From Lachnospiraceae bacterium (GTDB lineage Bacteria > Bacillota > Clostridia > Lachnospirales > Lachnospiraceae), in assembly GCA_016301965.1 (NCBI GenBank), contig JAEDOO010000004.1, positions 1-47,492 on the forward strand: a stretch of 47,492 bases of DNA, read 5' to 3'. Made by a program: the position numbers and the translations under genes. The notes under the pieces were generated by a model. That model was not told the origin of the DNA and did not search any database. It saw only the letters and a list, made by a program, of their open reading frames with translations. This document shows, in pieces, positions 16,252-23,692 of the stretch; the first letter of the stretch is position 1; every line of letters starts with the position of its first letter.

Positions 16252-16428
16252 ATGAGTAAGAAGGCAGTCATCAGGTGGCACATGAACCAGCTGTTGGGGT
16301 TTTTGTTTTTCTGGCTCGGTTTCGGTATGTTTATTCAGTTGTTTCTGCCGGACAAAATCTGGAATTTTGCCCTGTCGGCAGGACTGATGCTGATCGGTTA
16401 TTACATTTTCTGTCAGGATAAATCGTAA
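16252..16428 (+). CDS. Small membrane protein, 58 residues
   Basis: ATG at 16252 opens a 58-residue frame ending in TAA at 16426-16428. The peptide begins MSKKAVIRWHMNQLLG and has two hydrophobic segments (about residues 14-32 and 39-54) separated by PDKIWN, so it could be a helical hairpin in the membrane. It starts 15 bases after gerW and ends 16 bases before the epimerase gene, and codon use looks like its neighbours. No strong ribosome binding site precedes the ATG, so coupling to gerW translation is possible. No family recognised. Confidence 0.6.
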   Translation: MSKKAVIRWHMNQLLGFLFFWLGFGMFIQLFLPDKIWNFALSAGLMLIGYYIFCQDKS

Positions 16429-16444
16429 GTGGAGGATAAAGTGC

Positions 16445-17332
16445 ATGGAATATATTCTGGAGAACGATAAACTGAAAGCAACGTTTCGCAATAAAAGCGC
16501 GGAACTCATTTCTCTGATCCGTAAAGCAGATAATACAGAGCTGATGTGGAATGGAGATCCGAAGTACTGGGGATGGTCTTCACCGATTCTGTTTCCTTTT
16601 GTAGGAGCGGTAAAAAATGGTGAATACCGTTATCAGGACACGACATATAAGATCCGTCAGCACGGTTTTGCCAGAAATCAGGAGTTATCTGTGATCTCTC
16701 ATAGTGATGACAGGATCACGTTCCTTCTGGAGCAGTCAGAAGAGACAAAAAAGCTGTATCCCTTTGATTTTCATCTGGAAATCAGCTATGAATTAGAGGA
16801 TAACACTCTGAGCGTTTGCTGGAAAGTTGTAAATCCGTCAGAAAATAAGATGTATTTTTCTATTGGGGCCCATCCCGCATTTATGTGTCCTCTCAAAGAC
16901 GGCGAGAAGCAGTGGGATGGTTACCTGTGTTTTCCGGATGCCGAGGGAGACGCACTGGCTTACAAGCTGATCGATCTGTCCAAAAACTGCATTGCTCCGG
17001 AACTGCACGAGCTTCCGCTGGAAGGGCGAAAAGCTCATATCACAGAGCATATGTTTGATAACGATGCTCTGATCATCGAGAACAGACAGGCTGGTATGCT
17101 TGGTCTTGCCGGCAGTGATGGACAGCCGTATGTGATGCTGACCTTTGACGCTCCGCTTTTTGGCATCTGGTCTCCTGCAGGAAAGAATGCTCCGTTTATC
17201 TGTCTGGAACCCTGGTATGGCAGAAGTGATGCTGTGGACTTTAACGGCACACTGGAGAACAGAGAGTACGAACAGTGTCTGGATGGTGGACAGAGCTTTG
17301 AAACTTCTTATCAGATCACGGTGTGCAGCTGA
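16445..17332 (+). CDS. Aldose 1-epimerase family protein (LacX type)
   Basis: A 295-residue beta-sandwich protein of the galactose mutarotase superfamily. It opens YILENDKLKATFRNKSAELISL. Likely catalytic or binding segments are QHGFARNQEL (~residue 75), GAHPAFMCPL (~140) and the late acidic segment CLEPWYGRSD (~257). LacX-type members interconvert anomers of free or phosphorylated sugars; the substrate here is unknown and no sugar operon is adjacent. GGAGG at 16431-16435 lies 9 bases before the ATG. Confidence 0.85.
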   Translation: MEYILENDKLKATFRNKSAELISLIRKADNTELMWNGDPKYWGWSSPILFPFVGAVKNGEYRYQDTTYKIRQHGFARNQELSVISHSDDRITFLLEQSEETKKLYPFDFHLEISYELEDNTLSVCWKVVNPSENKMYFSIGAHPAFMCPLKDGEKQWDGYLCFPDAEGDALAYKLIDLSKNCIAPELHELPLEGRKAHITEHMFDNDALIIENRQAGMLGLAGSDGQPYVMLTFDAPLFGIWSPAGKNAPFICLEPWYGRSDAVDFNGTLENREYEQCLDGGQSFETSYQITVCS

Positions 17333-17343
17333 TAATTAAGCGT

Positions 17344-17372
17344 TTGACATATATAGAGTTAGCTATTATAAT
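17344..17372 (+). promoter_or_regulatory. Perfect sigma-A promoter for the GlcG/HbpS gene
   Basis: TTGACA at 17344-17349 and TATAAT at 17367-17372 are separated by exactly 17 bases. Both hexamers match the consensus fully. The leader to the start codon is about 45 bases. Confidence 0.9.
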
Positions 17373-17423
17373 AATGATATATGTTAACAGATATTTTGTT
17401 TATATATAAGGGGATGAACACAG

Positions 17424-17852
17424 ATGGCTTGTGAAACAATAACTCTTCAGCTGGCCAAGCAGCTTATGGAAATTATCGAAAAACGTGCCGAAGCGGTGGG
17501 ATTAAAGGCTGTCATTGCTCTTTGCAATGCTCACGGTAATCCGATTGCCGTACATTGTATGGACGACGCTTTTTTAGTCAGCTATGATGTAGCCACCAAG
17601 AAAGCATATACATCTGTAGCAGTAAAGATGTCCACCATGGAGCTTTCCAAAATAGCTCAGCCCGGTCAGACATTCTATGGTGTTGACAAGCTGGACGGCG
17701 GTAAGATTATTATCTTTGGCGGTGGTATTCCGTTAAAAGTAGATGGTAAGATCGTTGGCGGTCTGGGAATCAGCGGCGGTACAGGAGAGCAGGATCATGA
17801 TCTGGCAGTATTCGGAGAAGCTGCTTTTCAGGAACTGATCAGGTTGTTATAA
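17424..17852 (+). CDS. GlcG/HbpS family heme-degrading-domain protein
   Basis: A 142-residue protein of the GlcG/HbpS/PduO-C fold. It begins TITLQLAKQLMEIIEKRAEAVG and continues with VIALCNAHGNPIAV, a KKAYTSVA segment, and the glycine-rich end FGGGIPLKVDGKIVGGLGISGGTGEQD that defines the family. Members bind heme, cobalamin or small organic acids; most have no known role. It is transcribed alone, behind a perfect promoter, with an intrinsic terminator about 100 bases after its stop, so strong constitutive expression is likely. AAGGGG lies 10 bases before the ATG. Confidence 0.85.
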   Translation: MACETITLQLAKQLMEIIEKRAEAVGLKAVIALCNAHGNPIAVHCMDDAFLVSYDVATKKAYTSVAVKMSTMELSKIAQPGQTFYGVDKLDGGKIIIFGGGIPLKVDGKIVGGLGISGGTGEQDHDLAVFGEAAFQELIRLL

Positions 17853-17950
17853 TAGATATTTCCAGTATGGTGGATGAATTTCTTTCAAAGCTATTGTTAT
17901 TACATAATTGAATTTGTTGCTTTTGTATTGTAATAAAGGAAGGGAAGCAA

Positions 17951-17984
17951 AATCCGGTCTGTTTTCTGACAGGCCGGATTTTTG
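17951..17984 (+). terminator. Intrinsic terminator after the GlcG/HbpS gene
   Basis: AATCCGGTCTG at 17951-17961 pairs with CAGGCCGGATT at 17970-17980 (one G-T wobble) around an 8-base loop, followed by TTT and further T/G. It ends the GlcG unit. Confidence 0.85.
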
Positions 17985-18009
17985 TGCCGGAAGCCCGGAT
18001 AAAGGGCAG

Positions 18010-18038
18010 AAAAAAAGCAGCATCGAAATGCTGCTTTC
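18010..18038 (-). terminator. Intrinsic terminator of rpmB
   Basis: Read on the minus strand, AAAGCAGCAT and ATGCTGCTTT flank a TTCG tetraloop and end in a run of T. It lies just past the rpmB stop at 18051. The TTCG loop is a classic stable terminator loop. Confidence 0.9.
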
Positions 18039-18050
18039 AAACTTTTCTGA

Positions 18051-18236
18051 TTAAGCTCTCTCAACTGCACCGGATCTTAAACAAGAAGTGCAGACATGAA
18101 TTCTCTTAACTGTGCCGTTAACGTTAGCTTTAACGGTTTTGATGTTGGATTTCCACATTTTGTTGGATCTTCTATGAGAATGGCTCACATTGCATCCGAA
18201 GTGGGCGCCTTTTTCACAAATTGCACATTTTGCCAT
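18051..18236 (-). CDS. rpmB: 50S ribosomal protein L28
   Basis: A 61-residue large-subunit protein. It starts MAKCAICEKGAHFGCNVSHS and ends CTSCLRSGAVERA. Two CxxC pairs (residues 4-7 and near 51-54) make this the zinc-binding form, often subject to zinc-dependent switching against zinc-free paralogues. The ATG at 18236 is preceded on its strand by AAGGAGGTG, an ideal ribosome binding site; the upstream frame extension of 12 residues should be ignored. It is divergent from the Asp23 gene, an order shared with many Firmicutes (rpmB / yloU / yloV). Confidence 0.97.
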   Translation of the reverse strand: MAKCAICEKGAHFGCNVSHSHRRSNKMWKSNIKTVKANVNGTVKRIHVCTSCLRSGAVERA

Positions 18237-18372
18237 GGTAAACACCTCCTTGACATATACTAGTCTGAACACAGACCTGCAACATAAGTTATTCTATCAG
18301 AAGAAAAATGAATTTGCAAGAGAAAATTTCAGTTTTTAACAAATTATTATTTCCTTTTTGCGGGAAACAGGG

Positions 18373-18378
18373 TATAAT
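18373..18378 (+). promoter_or_regulatory. Probable -10 element for the Asp23-fakA unit
   Basis: TATAAT lies about 52 bases upstream of the Asp23 start codon in the 193-base region divergent from rpmB. I could not assign a convincing -35. Confidence 0.45.
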
Positions 18379-18429
18379 AACCACAGTTATTTTGAAACTA
18401 AAAAAATGACAACCTATGGAGGAAACGAT

Positions 18430-18786
18430 ATGAAAGGTCATATGAGTACAGATTTGGGCCAGATTACCATTGATTCCGATGTCATCGCTGCGTATGCCGG
18501 CAGTGTTGCTATGGAAGTTTTCGGTATCGTAGGTATGGCTGCCATCAGCGTAAAAGATGGTGTGTTTAAACTTCTGAAAAAAGAGAGTCTACGCCGCGGT
18601 GTAAATGCCACTGTAACGGACAATAAGATTTCCCTGGCATTTCACGTCATCGTTGCCTATGGCGTCAGCATCAGCGCAGTTGCTGACAACCTGATGGACA
18701 GCGTGAAACACAAAGTAGAAGAATTCACCGGTATGGAAGTGGAACATATTGATGTCCTCGTGGAAGGCATCCGTGTGATAGATTGA
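18430..18786 (+). CDS. Asp23/Gls24 family envelope stress protein (YloU-like)
   Basis: A 118-residue Asp23-domain protein. It begins MKGHMSTDLGQITIDSDVIAAYAG and includes GIVGMAAISVKDG, a basic loop (LLKKESLRRGVNA) and the final VEHIDVLVEGIRV. Asp23 proteins are membrane-associated scaffold-like proteins; YloU is the form conserved beside the fatty-acid kinase gene. GGAGG at 18418-18422 lies before the ATG. The gene is followed 19 bases later by fakA, matching the yloU-yloV arrangement of Bacillus. Confidence 0.9.
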   Translation: MKGHMSTDLGQITIDSDVIAAYAGSVAMEVFGIVGMAAISVKDGVFKLLKKESLRRGVNATVTDNKISLAFHVIVAYGVSISAVADNLMDSVKHKVEEFTGMEVEHIDVLVEGIRVID

Positions 18787-18805
18787 TATTTAAGGAGGAC
18801 GCTTT

Positions 18806-20461
18806 ATGTCTGCAAATACAATAGATGCGCAGATGCTGGCCCGGATGTTCCTTTCCGGTGCCAGAAATCTGGAAAATAAAAAGGATTGGATCAACGAGCT
18901 GAATGTTTTCCCCGTACCGGATGGTGATACTGGTACCAACATGACCATGACGATTCTTTCGGCAGTGGGTGAAATCGAGAAATTGTCTGAGATCACTATG
19001 CCGACAGTATGCAAGGCCATGTCATCCGGTTCCCTGCGCGGCGCGCGCGGTAACTCCGGTGTTATCCTGTCTCAGCTGTTCCGTGGTTTTACAAAGTCAG
19101 TTAAAGATAAAGAAGAACTTGGTATTCAGGAAGTTGCTGCCGGTATTGAAAAAGCCTGTGAGACAGCTTACAAAGCTGTTATGAAACCGAAGGAAGGTAC
19201 GATTCTTACGGTTGCCAGAGGCATGGCAGAAAAAGCTCGTGAGCTGGCTATTTTATCTGAGACAGAAGAGCTTGCCATGGAAGATTTCCTGAAACAGATC
19301 GTGGACGAAGGCTACGCTACACTGGAAAAAACCCCGGATATGCTGCCGGTTCTGAAGGAAGCCGGTGTAGTGGATTCCGGTGGGCAGGGTCTGATGTGCA
19401 TCATGGAAGGTGCTTATCTTGCTTTTATCGGTCAGGAAGTTACAGCCGGAGGCGAAGAAGGTCAGCCAGAGGTATTAAAATACAGCTACTGTGTAGCATT
19501 TAAAATTCGTCCGGCAGGACCGCTGGCACCTGAATCTGTTAAAGAAGTCAAGGATTACATGACCTCGCTCGGTGAGGCAGTGATCTATCAGACGGATTCC
19601 GGAAAGCTTCGCATTCATATGCATACCAACGATCCGGGCCTTGCTATTACCAAAGCACTGAATTATGGTTCACTCAGTTCTGTTTCCGTCAGCAATATGC
19701 ATCTTGATTCCGAGGCGGAGCGTAAGGAAGATGCTGAGATTATGGCTGAATTGATGGCAAAGGCCGCGGCGAAAGAGGCTGCACAGGCTTCGGTAGAGAA
19801 TAAACCGGTTGGATTTATCTCTGTTTCTGTCGGCGAAGGTATGGCTAACATTTTCCGTGAGCTTGGCGTGGATTATCTGATCGAGGGTGGTCAGACCATG
19901 AATCCGAGTACAGAAGATATGCTCAATGCCATTAATCAGGTGCATGCGGATACGATCTTTATCCTTCCGAACAACAAGAATATCGTTATGGCAGCTAATC
20001 AGGCCCGTGATCTTACAGAGGATAAGCAGATCATTGTTATTCCGACAAAGACGATTCCGCAGGGGCTTAGCGCTTTGATCGGTTATGTTCCGGAGATGAG
20101 TGTGGAAGAGAATGAGGAAAGCATGAAAGAGGCCATGTCTCTGGTGAAAACTGCGCAGATCACTTATGCTGTTCGTGATACAAAGATCGACGATAAAGAG
20201 ATCCATGAAAACGATATCATGGCTGTGGGTGACAGCGGCATTCTGGCTGTGGGCACGGCTATTGATACGGTAGCTGTAGAGGCTGTGGATGAGATGGCAG
20301 ATGAGGATACGGAGTTGATCAGCATTTATTATGGTGCAGAGTATACAGAAGAGGCTGCTAATGAACTGGCAGCTCAGCTGGAGGAGAAGTATCCGGATTG
20401 TGATATTGAGGTTAATGCGGGTGGTCAGCCGATCTATTACTGCATTATATCTGTAGAATAA
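18806..20461 (+). CDS. fakA: Fatty acid kinase catalytic subunit FakA (YloV, DAK2/DhaL plus DegV-like C-terminus)
   Basis: A 551-residue protein. The N-terminal DhaL-type ATP-binding domain (residues ~1-200) shows NVFPVPDGDTGTNM with the metal-binding aspartates, then SLRGARGNSGVILSQ and DSGGQGL. A central domain follows, and the C-terminal ~200 residues are EDD/DegV-like. FakA phosphorylates fatty acids held by a DegV-family FakB partner, feeding exogenous acids into phospholipid synthesis. A DegV protein is encoded at 46439, a possible partner. AAGGAGG precedes the ATG. The stop is 27 bases from the second foldback element, and recG lies beyond it. Confidence 0.93.
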   Translation: MSANTIDAQMLARMFLSGARNLENKKDWINELNVFPVPDGDTGTNMTMTILSAVGEIEKLSEITMPTVCKAMSSGSLRGARGNSGVILSQLFRGFTKSVKDKEELGIQEVAAGIEKACETAYKAVMKPKEGTILTVARGMAEKARELAILSETEELAMEDFLKQIVDEGYATLEKTPDMLPVLKEAGVVDSGGQGLMCIMEGAYLAFIGQEVTAGGEEGQPEVLKYSYCVAFKIRPAGPLAPESVKEVKDYMTSLGEAVIYQTDSGKLRIHMHTNDPGLAITKALNYGSLSSVSVSNMHLDSEAERKEDAEIMAELMAKAAAKEAAQASVENKPVGFISVSVGEGMANIFRELGVDYLIEGGQTMNPSTEDMLNAINQVHADTIFILPNNKNIVMAANQARDLTEDKQIIVIPTKTIPQGLSALIGYVPEMSVEENEESMKEAMSLVKTAQITYAVRDTKIDDKEIHENDIMAVGDSGILAVGTAIDTVAVEAVDEMADEDTELISIYYGAEYTEEAANELAAQLEEKYPDCDIEVNAGGQPIYYCIISVE

Positions 20462-20488
20462 AATGTTGAAGAATTATTAGGGTGTGTG

Positions 20489-20631
20489 GCTGTCTGCACC
20501 CTCCGACAGGCATATAATTATATAATCTCGTGCTCCTACTGCGCTCGCTCCGAGCCTGTAGTCTCGGAGTCGTGCTCGTTAAAGTCGCTCGATATTATAT
20601 AATTATATGCCTGTCAGAGGGCGCAGACAGC
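20489..20631. repeat. Long foldback element, copy 2 (42-bp inverted arms with 3 mismatches around the conserved core)
   Basis: 20489-20530 pairs with 20590-20631 over 42 positions with three mismatches (20498/20622, 20504/20616, 20527/20593). The core 20531-20588 is the same as in copy 1 at 5233-5290 except for two bases, and it keeps the inner CTCCGAG/CTCGGAG hairpin. The arm sequences have no overall similarity to those of copy 1. Like copy 1, the outer arm is GC-richer and the inner arm AT-rich, and both contain GCATATAA on the left side. It fills most of the gap between fakA and recG, so it would be transcribed with either gene. Confidence 0.95.
20531..20588 (+). repeat. Conserved core of foldback element, copy 2
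   Basis: A 58-base core, 56 of 58 identical to 5233-5290 and in the same orientation. It is open in a frame continuous with recG, which would add an artificial N-terminal leader to recG if a far upstream start were used. Confidence 0.95.
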
Positions 20632-20658
20632 TATTTACTTTGTTGGGAGAAGGAAAGT

Positions 20659-22713
20659 ATGGATGAGAGGGAGCCGCTGCGTTCTTTGAAGGGCGTGGGG
20701 GAGAAGACGGATAAGTTGTTTGGGAAGCTGGGGCTTCGAACGGTGGGGGATCTTTTGCATTATTATCCCCGGGAATATGATCTGTATGATCATCCGGTGG
20801 CTGTGGGAGCTTGCAAGGTTGGACAGAAAGCAGCAGTACAGGCGGTGATCACGAACACGGTGGAGATGCGGGCGGTGAAGAAGCTGACGGTGTTGACAAC
20901 GACGGTGCAGGATGTTACAGGGAAGCTGGTGCTGACTTGGTTCAATATGCCTTTTCTTCGTTCTACGCTGAAACGGGGTGCTGTTTTTGTGTTTCGCGGA
21001 CGGGTGGTGATGAAAAATAACCGTTTGACCATGGAACAGCCGGAAATATTTACGCTGGCCAAATATGATGAGGTCTGTGAGACGATGCAGCCCATGTACA
21101 GTCTTACCTCCGGTTTATCGAATAAAACCGTGGCTAAGATGGTCAGAAGTGCTCTGGATCAGACGGCTCTTACGGACTGGATACCGGAGGGGGTAAAACA
21201 GCCGCATGGATTTGTTTCTCTTCGCCGGGCTATGGAGGATATTCATTTTCCGAAAAATCAGCAGGTGTTTCTGGAGGCGAGAAAGAGACTGGCTTTTGAG
21301 GAATTCTTTTTGTTCATTCTCTGCATGCAGAAGCTCAAAAATGGTCAGGAGGATACGGCAAATCATTATCCGATGAAAGCGGGCTGGAAGACAGAGGAGG
21401 TTATGGATTCTCTGCCCTATCAGTTGACCAATGCCCAGCTGCGGGTATGGAATGAGATGGAGAAGGATCTGGCATCAGACCGTCTGATGAACCGTCTGAT
21501 CCAGGGAGATGTAGGAAGCGGAAAAACGATACTGGCTTTTCTGGCCATGATCATGGCGGCGGAAAACGGGTATCAGAGTGCGCTGATGGCGCCTACGGAG
21601 GTGTTGGCACGTCAGCATTACGAGGATATGCAAAAACTTTTGCAAGAAAACGATATGGATCCTGAGAGTGTAGTTTTACTGACCGGTTCCTGCAGTGCAA
21701 AAGAGAAAAGGGCTGCAAAGGAGGCTCTGCTGCTGGGAAACGCCAGTTTTGCCATTGGTACGCATGCCCTGATCCAGGACTCGGTGGAGTATAAGAGTCT
21801 AGGGCTTGTGATCACGGATGAACAGCATCGGTTTGGTGTCAGACAGAGAGAGGCTCTGTCGACCAAAGGATTTAAGCCAAATATTGCGGTCATGAGTGCG
21901 ACACCGATTCCCCGTACCCTTGCCATGATTTTATATGGTGATCTGGATATTTCCGTAGTAGACGAAAAGCCTGCCAGACGTCTTCCTATCAAAAATTGTG
22001 TAGTAAATACCTCTTATCGTCAGACAGCGTATCGATTTATTGAAAAAGAACTGCAGGCTGGTCATCAGGCCTATATCATCTGTCCGATGGTGGAAGCCAG
22101 CGAAGAGATCGAGGCGGAAAATGTAGTAGATTATGCTGCGTCATGTGAGAAAATATTTCACAACTACAAAGTGGGACTTTTGCATGGACGGATGCGGCCG
22201 GCGGATAAAGATGCTGTTATGGCGGATTTTGCGGCGGGCATCATACATGTGCTGGTATCCACCACTGTAGTGGAAGTCGGCGTCAATGTGCCAAATGCCA
22301 CTGTTATGATGGTGGAGAATGCAGAGCGTTTTGGTCTGGCTCAGCTTCATCAGCTCAGAGGGCGTGTTGGCCGCGGAAAAGATCAGTCTTACTGTATTTT
22401 CATTAGTCAGGACGATAAAGAAGAGACTGTAAAGCGCCTGGATATTCTGAACAAAACCAACGATGGCTTTGTTATTGCAGATGAAGATATGAAACTTCGC
22501 GGACCGGGAGATTTTTTCGGTATACGCCAGAGCGGTCTGATGGATTTTGCTATCGGAGATATTTACAGAGATGCTGCGCTTTTAAAAGAAGCGGCAAAAG
22601 ACGCAGGAGAGCTCCTGCAAAGAGATCCTTTGCTTGAAAGAGACGATCACAGACTGCTTAGAGAGCGGGTGCATGATTTTATGACGAGAAAGCTGCAGTA
22701 TGTAGTGCTGTAG
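20659..22713 (+). CDS. recG: ATP-dependent DNA helicase RecG
   Basis: A 684-residue branched-DNA helicase that reverses stalled forks and processes D-loops and R-loops. The N-terminal wedge OB domain starts with LRSLKGVGEKTDKLFGKLGL. Helicase motifs are complete: Walker A GDVGSGKT (~283-290), TDEQHRFG (~386), SATPIPRT, STTVVEVGVNVPNA and HQLRGRVGRG. The C-terminal region has the FFGIRQSG segment. The ATG at 20659 is chosen from AAGGA 5 bases upstream and agreement with the usual RecG length; the frame is open upstream through the foldback element, but that stretch is repeat sequence, not protein. The gene order fakA-recG is common in Firmicutes. Confidence 0.96.
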   Translation: MDEREPLRSLKGVGEKTDKLFGKLGLRTVGDLLHYYPREYDLYDHPVAVGACKVGQKAAVQAVITNTVEMRAVKKLTVLTTTVQDVTGKLVLTWFNMPFLRSTLKRGAVFVFRGRVVMKNNRLTMEQPEIFTLAKYDEVCETMQPMYSLTSGLSNKTVAKMVRSALDQTALTDWIPEGVKQPHGFVSLRRAMEDIHFPKNQQVFLEARKRLAFEEFFLFILCMQKLKNGQEDTANHYPMKAGWKTEEVMDSLPYQLTNAQLRVWNEMEKDLASDRLMNRLIQGDVGSGKTILAFLAMIMAAENGYQSALMAPTEVLARQHYEDMQKLLQENDMDPESVVLLTGSCSAKEKRAAKEALLLGNASFAIGTHALIQDSVEYKSLGLVITDEQHRFGVRQREALSTKGFKPNIAVMSATPIPRTLAMILYGDLDISVVDEKPARRLPIKNCVVNTSYRQTAYRFIEKELQAGHQAYIICPMVEASEEIEAENVVDYAASCEKIFHNYKVGLLHGRMRPADKDAVMADFAAGIIHVLVSTTVVEVGVNVPNATVMMVENAERFGLAQLHQLRGRVGRGKDQSYCIFISQDDKEETVKRLDILNKTNDGFVIADEDMKLRGPGDFFGIRQSGLMDFAIGDIYRDAALLKEAAKDAGELLQRDPLLERDDHRLLRERVHDFMTRKLQYVVL

Positions 22714-22840
22714 TCAAAGCCGCTGACAAGTGCGCCGCTAAACAGGTGCGTAAACAAGCTGTGAAATATGTCTATAATTTCTCGTGATATTTCAGCAAAT
22801 CGCAAGATACTTTTTTCTGCCAGGCAGCCCTTCGCGATGG

Positions 22841-22846
22841 TATAAT
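22841..22846 (+). promoter_or_regulatory. Probable -10 element for the phosphoribosyltransferase-like gene
   Basis: TATAAT lies 56 bases upstream of the start codon. No good -35 is seen at 16-18 bases. The 189-base gap between recG and this gene otherwise shows no terminator I can support. Confidence 0.4.
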
Positions 22847-22902
22847 AAACCCAGTAAACAGCTTTGCAAGACAATACCGGCAAGGCGTAAAGGAGGGCAT
22901 CT

Positions 22903-23541
22903 ATGGAATCCATGCACAAAATCTACTCTGACAGAGACGAACAAATTCATCTGAAAATCCTTCCGGGCCATTTTGTTACGACCCAGTCTCATGTTACACA
23001 TTATCTGGATATGACGACGAACAAATCCCGCTGCTCTGAGGCACAGAGAATTGCAGATGTGCTGGCTTCTGCCTATGGTTCATCGACACTGATCGATTCC
23101 ATCGTGTGTCTTGACTCTACAGAAGTTATCGGCTCATTCCTCTCTGAGAAGCTGACAAGAAGCGGCGTAATTTCTATGAATGCGCATCATACCATGTATA
23201 TCGTATCTCCTGAGATCGTGCAGAATGGACAGCTTGTTTTTCGGGATAATAATCAGTTTATGATCCGGGATAAGAATATTCTGATTCTTGCCGGTTCCAT
23301 TACAACGGGTAATACATTGACAAACACCATCAACAGTCTGCTGTACTATGGCGGTCATATTACCGGTGTGGCAGCAATCTTCAGTGCGGTAAGTAAGGTG
23401 GCAGACATGCCGATCCATTCCGTGTTTTCCGGAAAGGATATTCCGGGGTATATGACCTACAGCAGCCATAACTGCCCTCTGTGTAAACGGGGAGTTAAGG
23501 TGGATGGTATCGTCAGTGGATTTGGCTATTCCAAACTGTAA
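22903..23541 (+). CDS. Phosphoribosyltransferase-fold protein with degenerate PRPP loop
   Basis: A 212-residue protein that looks like an orotate phosphoribosyltransferase-type fold. The region NILILAGSITTGNTL (~residues 125-139) aligns with the PRPP-binding loop, normally VxxVDDxxTTGxT. Here the two acidic residues that hold PRPP are replaced (AGS), so normal catalysis is doubtful. A C-terminal CPLCKRG gives a CxxC pair that could bind metal. A regulatory or ligand-sensing role is possible, as in PurR- or PyrR-like proteins; this is inference. AAAGGAGGG precedes the ATG. It stands alone, followed by a strong terminator. Confidence 0.7.
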   Translation: MESMHKIYSDRDEQIHLKILPGHFVTTQSHVTHYLDMTTNKSRCSEAQRIADVLASAYGSSTLIDSIVCLDSTEVIGSFLSEKLTRSGVISMNAHHTMYIVSPEIVQNGQLVFRDNNQFMIRDKNILILAGSITTGNTLTNTINSLLYYGGHITGVAAIFSAVSKVADMPIHSVFSGKDIPGYMTYSSHNCPLCKRGVKVDGIVSGFGYSKL

Positions 23542-23560
23542 GTCGATTTGAAGGTGTATA

Positions 23561-23599
23561 TGGGCTGCAGCAGGCTGATGATCTGCTGCAGCCCATTTT
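23561..23599 (+). terminator. Intrinsic terminator after the phosphoribosyltransferase-like gene
   Basis: A perfect 13-bp stem (23561-23573 with 23583-23595), a 9-base loop, then TTTT. Confidence 0.88.
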
Positions 23600-23692
23600 C
23601 TGCTTGTCTTTCTCTGATGCAAAGAAAAAAGTAGCCACAGATGACATAATATGGTATAGTTTAAAAATATTACGGAAAGGAAGAGCATAGAT

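Noticed and set aside
18291..18321. TTGCAA and TAGAAT on the minus strand upstream of rpmB as a promoter
   Set aside because: The spacing is 19 bases, too long for a confident sigma-A promoter.
20530..20658. Apparent 43-residue N-terminal extension of RecG
   Set aside because: It is a translation of the foldback core and right arm, with the true start marked by AAGGA before ATG at 20659 and the usual RecG opening.
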